Below are positions 5,489 to 10,323 of a stretch of DNA of 10,323 nt, in pieces. A model generated the notes under the pieces. That model was not told where the DNA came from. It worked only from the letters and a program-made list of their open reading frames with translations, and did no database searches. Made by a program: the position numbers and the translations under genes. This stretch comes from Sediminispirochaeta sp. (GTDB lineage: Bacteria; Spirochaetota; Spirochaetia; DSM-16054; Sediminispirochaetaceae). The DNA is taken from the NCBI GenBank assembly GCA_011046055.1, contig DSBN01000352.1, positions 1 to 10,323 on the forward strand. Direction: 5' to 3'. Numbering within the stretch: position 1 is the first letter of the stretch; every line of letters begins with the position of its first letter.

Positions 5489-6184
5489 ATGATGGAGCAT
5501 ATGAAGATTAAATCGGCGTTCCTTCTTTTTGTACTTTGGACGTCTCCCATTATGTGGCTGACTGGACAGGAGATATTGACCTCCTCCGAGTTTTTTCGAC
5601 AGGTCTCCGAGCACTACGGGACGGTCGAGGATTATCGCGGGCGGATCACCATCACCCACAACGAAGAAGTTATGGAGGGGCAGATCTACTACAAGAGCCC
5701 CAACCTGATGCGGATAGATTTTATAGAGCCCGAGGATCAGGTCCTGGTGGTGGACGGGGTGCAGATGATGCTCTTTCTGCCCCAGCATCACGTGGTGATG
5801 CGCCAGGAGTTGAGCCGTCACTCTGAGGCAGCACTGACCGGGATGGCCAGCGAACGGGGCTTGGAGCTGTTCAAGCAGAACTACAGTATCGCCTTCTTGG
5901 ACGGTCCCGAAGCGGTGCCGCTCGATGAAGGTTCCGACGAGATGGTTCGCCAACTCAAGCTCGCCTGGCGTACTCCCGGGCAGGGTTTTCGGCAGATCGA
6001 AATGTCGGTGAACGAGAATATGATGATTCGCCGCTTAGTGGGGATTACCGACGGCTATGAAACCTTCCAATTTGACTTTGAGAATATTGAAATCAACCAG
6101 GATATACCGGACTCCCGATTCGAGTTCGATAATCCGCCGTCGGCGTATACGATAAACAACTTTCTGTTTGATCCGGAAGAATAA
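5489..6184 (+). CDS. lolA: LolA-like outer-membrane lipoprotein carrier protein
   Basis: 231 aa from ATG 5489. GAGGTG (5475-5480), overlapping the previous stop codon, lies 8 nt upstream and makes this a better start than the GTG at 5483 or the ATGs at 5492 and 5501. The N-terminus has a lysine followed by a hydrophobic stretch (SAFLLFVLWTSPIMWLTG) typical of a Sec signal peptide, so the mature protein is periplasmic. The rest has the LolA pattern: FRQVSEHYGTVEDYRGRITI, then QIYYKSPNLMRIDF, DQVLVVDGVQMMLFLP, and a C-terminal FENIEINQDIPDSRFEF. In the known family, LolA takes lipoproteins from the LolCDE transporter at the inner membrane and carries them across the periplasm. Length is normal. 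It sits between the TPR gene and rodZ, 12 and 3 bp away, indicating one transcript. Confidence 0.85.
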   Translation: MMEHMKIKSAFLLFVLWTSPIMWLTGQEILTSSEFFRQVSEHYGTVEDYRGRITITHNEEVMEGQIYYKSPNLMRIDFIEPEDQVLVVDGVQMMLFLPQHHVVMRQELSRHSEAALTGMASERGLELFKQNYSIAFLDGPEAVPLDEGSDEMVRQLKLAWRTPGQGFRQIEMSVNENMMIRRLVGITDGYETFQFDFENIEINQDIPDSRFEFDNPPSAYTINNFLFDPEE

Positions 6185-6187
6185 ATT

Positions 6188-7309
6188 ATGGAATCGATTG
6201 GAAAAAAGTTAAAGACCACCCGCGAAGAGAAGGGCTACTCACCGGACCAGGTCGCCCGGGATACCAATATTGCCCGAAGGTTCATCCTGGCGATGGAGGA
6301 GGAGAACTTTTCGGCGCTCCCCGGTGATACCTACTTGCTCGGATTTCTACGCAACTACGCCGACTATCTTGGGCTCGACCCAGAAGATATCGTCAACCTA
6401 TACCGCAACATGCAGCTCCAGGAGCAACCTATCCCCATGGAGGAGCTCCTTCACGCCAAAAAACGCCGCCCCCCCCGGAAGGTTGTGCTCCTTGTTCTTG
6501 CCCTGCTCGTTCTGACCGGCGGCGGCTCCTACCTGGTGTACGAGCTTTTATTATCTTCTAATGGCGATCAGACCGCCACCGCCGAGGAGCAAGCGGCGCA
6601 AGTCCCCGAGGAAGGGGAGGGAGAAGATGAAGAGCTGGTTTTCAAGATGGAGGAAAAGATAGTGACCCGCCGTTTCAGAGAGGGAGAGCAAATTTTGATC
6701 GACTTCGGCGAGGGGAACATTCCCTTGAACATTCGAGAAGTCGACGGCGAAGTGAGCCTCGGCTCCCCCGAAGGGGAGTTGTCGCTCTCTCTGGGGCAAG
6801 AGGTGAGCCTCGACATGAGCCTTGATGGACGGGACGATCTGATGCTGGAAGTCCAAGATATCGACTCCCATGGGGGCACCGTGGTGCTTCGTCTTGACCG
6901 GGGTATCGCGGGAGCCGAGATCTCCTCCGATGAAGGAGAGGCCGGAGGGCTCGTCGAGCTGGGTACAAGTACCGTCAGCGAGCGGCGCCAAGAGCCTTTG
7001 ACTATTGATCGGCGAGATACTCTGGAACCCTTTCAGCTGAATATCGAGTTTCGCGGCTACTCGATGGTCCGCTACCTTTTGGACGGTGAGATTCGTGAGC
7101 AGCGGTATTTCCGACGGGGAGAGAACTTGCGGCTCGACGTGGACCGCGAGGTGATGCTCTGGATCTCCAACGCCGGCAATCTTAACGCCCGGGCCGCCGG
7201 GCGGGAGCTGGATTTTGGCGGACCTGGAGAGGTGGCGGTCAAATTACTCCGATGGGAAAGGAACCAGGACGGCCAAGACTACGAGCTGCGTCTCCTTCCC
7301 GTGTATTGA
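6188..7309 (+). CDS. rodZ: RodZ-like membrane protein with N-terminal helix-turn-helix domain
   Basis: 373 aa. Residues 1-72 form a Cro/Xre-type helix-turn-helix (GKKLKTTREEKGYSPDQVA, then FSALPGDTYLLGFLRNYADYLGLD), the hallmark of RodZ. A basic stretch, KKRRPPRK (91-98), precedes a single transmembrane helix at about 99-122. It is followed by an acidic linker and a periplasmic part ending in a DUF4115-like domain (about 280-365, with VMLWISNAGNLNARAAGRELDF). Between linker and DUF4115 lies an extra beta-rich segment (about 150-240) that usual RodZ proteins do not obviously have. RodZ links the MreB cytoskeleton to the wall-elongation machinery; the helix-turn-helix binds MreB rather than DNA. 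The ATG follows the lolA stop by 3 bp, with GGAAG upstream as ribosome site. An eight-C run (6469-6476) lies just before the membrane helix. Confidence 0.82.
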   Translation: MESIGKKLKTTREEKGYSPDQVARDTNIARRFILAMEEENFSALPGDTYLLGFLRNYADYLGLDPEDIVNLYRNMQLQEQPIPMEELLHAKKRRPPRKVVLLVLALLVLTGGGSYLVYELLLSSNGDQTATAEEQAAQVPEEGEGEDEELVFKMEEKIVTRRFREGEQILIDFGEGNIPLNIREVDGEVSLGSPEGELSLSLGQEVSLDMSLDGRDDLMLEVQDIDSHGGTVVLRLDRGIAGAEISSDEGEAGGLVELGTSTVSERRQEPLTIDRRDTLEPFQLNIEFRGYSMVRYLLDGEIREQRYFRRGENLRLDVDREVMLWISNAGNLNARAAGRELDFGGPGEVAVKLLRWERNQDGQDYELRLLPVY

Positions 7310-7323
7310 TACTGAAAATCAAG

Positions 7324-8661
7324 ATGCAGGAAAGCAACAATAAAACTTTTTATATCGAACGTCTTGGTTGCGCCAAAAATCAAGTGGACGCCGAGTTTCT
7401 CTATGACAAGCTGATCAACGCGGGCTGGACCTACAGTGAAAAGGCTGATGAGGCGGAATTGATCATTGTAAACACCTGCGGCTTTATTCAAAGCGCCAAG
7501 GAGGAGAGTCTGGAGACGACTCTGGAGGCACGAAGACTCTACCCGGGGAAAAAAATACTGCTGGCCGGCTGCCTGGCTCAGAGGTACGGTCAAGAGCTGG
7601 CTCATAAGCTCCCGGAACTGGACGGGGTCTTTGGCAATCACGATCTGGACCAGATAGTCTCGGTGGCCGATCAGGTCGTCGAAGGCGCCCGACCGGTCCA
7701 TATCCCCGAATGGTCCTTTGCCGAACGGCGTCGAAGTCGTCTCTTCTCCTCTCCCAACAGCGCTTATGTGAAGATCTCCGAGGGCTGCAACCACTTTTGC
7801 TCCTTCTGTGCGATCCCGATTATTCGCGGTCCCTTGAAAAGCGCGGCACTGGAGAGCGTGGTCGATGAGATCAAGGGTCTGCTGGACCGGGGAGTGGTGG
7901 AGCTCAACCTCATCGCCCAGGACCTGGCCTCCTTCGGCAGCGATCGAGGGGTACTGGAGTTTCCCCTGTTGCTGCGAAAAATATCCGAACTGCCCGGCGA
8001 TTTCTGGCTGCGCCTGCTTTACATCCATCCCGACAGTTTTCCCATCGAGATTCTTTCGATCATGAGGGACGACCCTCGAATCTTGCCCTATTTCGATATC
8101 CCCTTCCAACACGCTTCGAGCAAAATCCTCAGCAGTATGGGTCGGGTCGGAAGCGCTACGGGATATCTCAAACTCATCGATAGGGTTCGAAACGAACTCC
8201 CCGACGCGGTGCTGCGCACCAGTTTTTTGGTCGGTTATCCTGGAGAGGGGAAGAAGGAGTTTCAGGAATTGAAGCGGTTCCAAAAGGATGTGGCCTTCGA
8301 TTGGGCGGGAGTCTTTGTCTACTCTCGGGAGGAGGGTACCCGATCCTTCCGTATGGGAAATCCCCTGTCACGATCCTTCCAACACCGCCGGGCTGAAGGG
8401 TGGAAAAAGGAGCTGGAAGAGCTCCAGCGGGAGATATCCGGCCAAAGGATGCATAGATTTTTGAACCGGCAGCTGCGGGTTTTGGTGGAGGAAAAAGTAG
8501 AGGGAGAGGATCTTGCCCTGGGTAGGGCCTACCTGCAGGCTCCGGAGGTGGATGGGGTTTCAGTGATCCTCAGCGAAGCTCACGCTCCGGGAGAGTGGAT
8601 CGACACCAGGGTGGTGAAGGTCAACAACTTCGACTTGGAGGTAGAGCCCCTGGATGAATAG
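7324..8661 (+). CDS. rimO: Ribosomal protein S12 methylthiotransferase RimO
   Basis: 445 aa from ATG 7324. It is predicted to be a radical SAM enzyme that methylthiolates a conserved aspartate of ribosomal protein S12. The N-terminal MTTase domain has Cys16 (LGCAKNQVD), Cys52 (NTCGFI) and Cys83 (AGCLAQRY), which bind the auxiliary cluster. The radical SAM motif is CNHFCSFC (Cys155, Cys159, Cys162) within VKISEGCNHFCSFCAIP. The C-terminal TRAM domain covers about 378-445. LGCAKNxVD, IAQDLASFGSD and the GRAYLQAPEVDG segment favour RimO over the related tRNA enzyme MiaB. The frame is open upstream into rodZ, but similarity begins at TFYIERLGCAKN, so ATG 7324 (14 bp after the rodZ stop) fits. Its ribosome site is poor; an in-frame TTG at 7306 is the alternative. 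The 3' end overlaps the helicase start by 8 bp. Confidence 0.92.
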   Translation: MQESNNKTFYIERLGCAKNQVDAEFLYDKLINAGWTYSEKADEAELIIVNTCGFIQSAKEESLETTLEARRLYPGKKILLAGCLAQRYGQELAHKLPELDGVFGNHDLDQIVSVADQVVEGARPVHIPEWSFAERRRSRLFSSPNSAYVKISEGCNHFCSFCAIPIIRGPLKSAALESVVDEIKGLLDRGVVELNLIAQDLASFGSDRGVLEFPLLLRKISELPGDFWLRLLYIHPDSFPIEILSIMRDDPRILPYFDIPFQHASSKILSSMGRVGSATGYLKLIDRVRNELPDAVLRTSFLVGYPGEGKKEFQELKRFQKDVAFDWAGVFVYSREEGTRSFRMGNPLSRSFQHRRAEGWKKELEELQREISGQRMHRFLNRQLRVLVEEKVEGEDLALGRAYLQAPEVDGVSVILSEAHAPGEWIDTRVVKVNNFDLEVEPLDE

Positions 8662-10323
8662 ACCCGAACCGGACTATCTAAACATGCTTAACCCCCAGCA
8701 GAAGGAGGCGGTACTGCACACCGGCAGCCCTTTACTGATCCTCGCCGGGGCAGGCTCGGGCAAGACCAGAGTAATTACCACCAAAATCGCCTATTTGATC
8801 GACCAATTGCAGATGGACCCGCAGTCGATCCTGGCGGTCACCTTTACCAACAAAGCCGCCGACGAGATGCATCAGCGGGTTTTGTCGATGGTTCCCGGTG
8901 CCAGCGGAGTCATGATCCGCACATTCCACTCCTTTGGAGCCTGGCTGTTGCGACGAAACGCCCCGCTTCTTGGACTGCACGGCAACTTTTCTATCTACGA
9001 CGACGAGGACTCGCTGACGCTGCTGCACAGTCTCTACCCGAAGTACAAAAGACGCGAATTGAGCCCCTACGCCAGGATGATCAGCCGCGCCAAGGATTAC
9101 GGCCTCGCCGCGGAGGATGAGCTGTGGCGGATCAGTCACGACCCCCTCCTTCCGGAGATGTTCGAAGCCTACGAAAAGCGGCTTCGGGAGATCGGCAACG
9201 CCGATTTCGGCGACTTGATAATCCGACCGGTGGAGCTGCTGCGCGACAATCCCGAGGTTCGTCAGAGAATACATTCGCGGTTTCGAGTGATCCTGGTAGA
9301 CGAATATCAGGATTCCAACGTCGCTCAGTACCAATTGCTCAAACAGCTCACCGACAAAGATACCTACCTCTGTGTAGTCGGGGACGACGACCAGTCGATT
9401 TACCGTTTTCGCGGTGCCGAGGTGCGAAATATTATTGATTTTCCACGGGAGTTCGAAAACACCACCATAATTCGTCTCGAACGGAACTACCGATCTACCA
9501 AGAAGATACTCTCCGTCGCCTCGGATGTGGTAGCCCGGAACCGAGAACGTTTAGGCAAGACGCTCTGGACGGAGCTTGCCGAAGGCGAACGTCCGAAAAT
9601 AGTCTACCTCGCCGACCAGGACGAGGAGGCTGATTTCTGCACCCGGCTCTTGGAGGACGGGAACTTGGAAGGGACGGCGATTCTGTACCGCACCAACGCC
9701 CAGTCCAGGAACCTGGAGACCAGTTTCCTGCGCCGCGGGATTCCCTACAAAATAGTGGGAGCTCTGAGGTTCTACGACCGGGAAGAGGTGAAGGACGTCT
9801 TGGCCTTGCTGTCGTTTTTTCTCAACCCCCGGGACGAGGTGGCCTTCCGGCGAATCGTGAACAAACCCAGTCGGGGCATAGGAGCAAAGACTCTCGAGCG
9901 GATTGCCCGGGAGGCGTACCGCGGCGACGGCGATCTGCGAGCCGCTCTGGAGGCACTGGTCTCTTCCCTCCCGGCCAAGGCCCGCGAGGGAGCTTCGACC
10001 TTTCTCGGCGCGCTGCAGCAGATGGATTCGAGTCTATCTGAGGAGGACCTGTCGAAATTTATCAAGAAGGCGGTCCGGGCTTCGGGGATACTGGAGTATC
10101 ACCGTCAGCAGGATGAGATCGCCCTGACTCAGAAGGTCGAAAATATCGAAGAGCTGGCCGGCGCCGCCGCCAAGTACCCCCGGGGACGGGAGGGACTGTC
10201 GCAGCTCTTGGAGGACCTGGAGCTGGACAGATCGAGGATCGCCGATCAAGATCCGGCCGCCCAACCGGGGGTGACCCTCATCACCATGCACAACACCAAG
10301 GGGCTGGAGTTCGACCGGGTGAT
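8654..10323 (+). CDS. UvrD/Rep/PcrA-type superfamily 1 DNA helicase, 3' end cut off
   Basis: The frame runs from ATG 8654 to the window edge without a stop; 556 codons are visible. The SF1A helicase motifs appear in order: Q motif LNPQQKEAV (12-20), Walker A AGAGSGKT (31-38), Ia AVTFTNKAADEM (61-72), Ib RTFHSFG (89-95), II VDEYQD (215-220), III GDDDQSIYRFRGA (243-255), IV RLERNYRST (274-282), and most of motif V, TMHNTKGLEFDRV, at the edge. Motif VI and the C-terminal tail lie outside. Such enzymes unwind DNA 3'-to-5' in nucleotide excision repair, mismatch repair and replication restart. UvrD, PcrA and Rep cannot be separated from this part. GGAGG (8637-8641) inside rimO is the likely ribosome site, 12 nt before the ATG. 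The first 8 bp overlap the rimO stop, so translation is probably coupled. Confidence 0.93.
   Translation, partial: MNRPEPDYLNMLNPQQKEAVLHTGSPLLILAGAGSGKTRVITTKIAYLIDQLQMDPQSILAVTFTNKAADEMHQRVLSMVPGASGVMIRTFHSFGAWLLRRNAPLLGLHGNFSIYDDEDSLTLLHSLYPKYKRRELSPYARMISRAKDYGLAAEDELWRISHDPLLPEMFEAYEKRLREIGNADFGDLIIRPVELLRDNPEVRQRIHSRFRVILVDEYQDSNVAQYQLLKQLTDKDTYLCVVGDDDQSIYRFRGAEVRNIIDFPREFENTTIIRLERNYRSTKKILSVASDVVARNRERLGKTLWTELAEGERPKIVYLADQDEEADFCTRLLEDGNLEGTAILYRTNAQSRNLETSFLRRGIPYKIVGALRFYDREEVKDVLALLSFFLNPRDEVAFRRIVNKPSRGIGAKTLERIAREAYRGDGDLRAALEALVSSLPAKAREGASTFLGALQQMDSSLSEEDLSKFIKKAVRASGILEYHRQQDEIALTQKVENIEELAGAAAKYPRGREGLSQLLEDLELDRSRIADQDPAAQPGVTLITMHNTKGLEFDRV

Noticed and set aside
7279..8283. 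Open frame of 334 codons on the minus strand inside rimO.
   Set aside because: It is antisense to a strongly supported gene and its translation matches nothing recognisable.

Overview
The window looks like ordinary chromosome from a GC-rich (mid to high 50s % by eye) Gram-negative-type bacterium, most likely a free-living spirochaete. Two points suggest this. The UMP kinase is of the archaeal/spirochaete subtype. The order lolA - rodZ-like - rimO - uvrD-like recalls the spirochaete neighbourhood around lolA and uvrD (from memory, BB0346 and BB0344 in Borrelia). LolA also implies an outer membrane carrying lipoproteins. The assignment is inference, with no database support.

Layout. (1) 1-292, minus: a PII-like regulatory protein, cut by the window edge, with a clear sigma70-type promoter. 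(2) 293-592: an intergenic region holding an AT-rich 141-bp element (395-535). It has 17-bp terminal inverted repeats, a hairpin at each end, and a perfect 9-bp direct repeat (ACCGGTAAG) on both flanks. I read this as a non-autonomous insertion (MITE) with its target-site duplication; it is the most notable feature here. (3) 593-1570, plus: a PflX-type radical SAM protein. (4) 1554-2930, minus: a two-gene operon, converging on and overlapping the radical SAM gene by 17 bp. It encodes an unrecognised membrane protein of about six helices and, translationally coupled to it, an archaeal-type UMP kinase. (5) 2931-3034: a 104-bp divergent promoter region whose -10-like boxes lie unusually close to both start codons. 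(6) 3035-10323, plus: a tightly packed five-gene operon with junctions of +12, +3, +14 and -8 bp. It encodes a large LamG-like/TPR/zinc-finger protein, LolA, a RodZ-like protein, RimO and a UvrD/PcrA-type helicase that runs off the end of the window.

How the genes fit together. The operon starts with envelope functions (lipoprotein carriage by LolA, cell-shape scaffold by RodZ, probably an assembly or scaffold role for the TPR protein) and ends with housekeeping ones (ribosomal protein S12 methylthiolation, DNA repair/replication helicase). I see no tRNA, rRNA, CRISPR array, prophage or defence system. I found no exotic multi-gene system. The best leads are the small palindromic element and the domain layout of the TPR protein.
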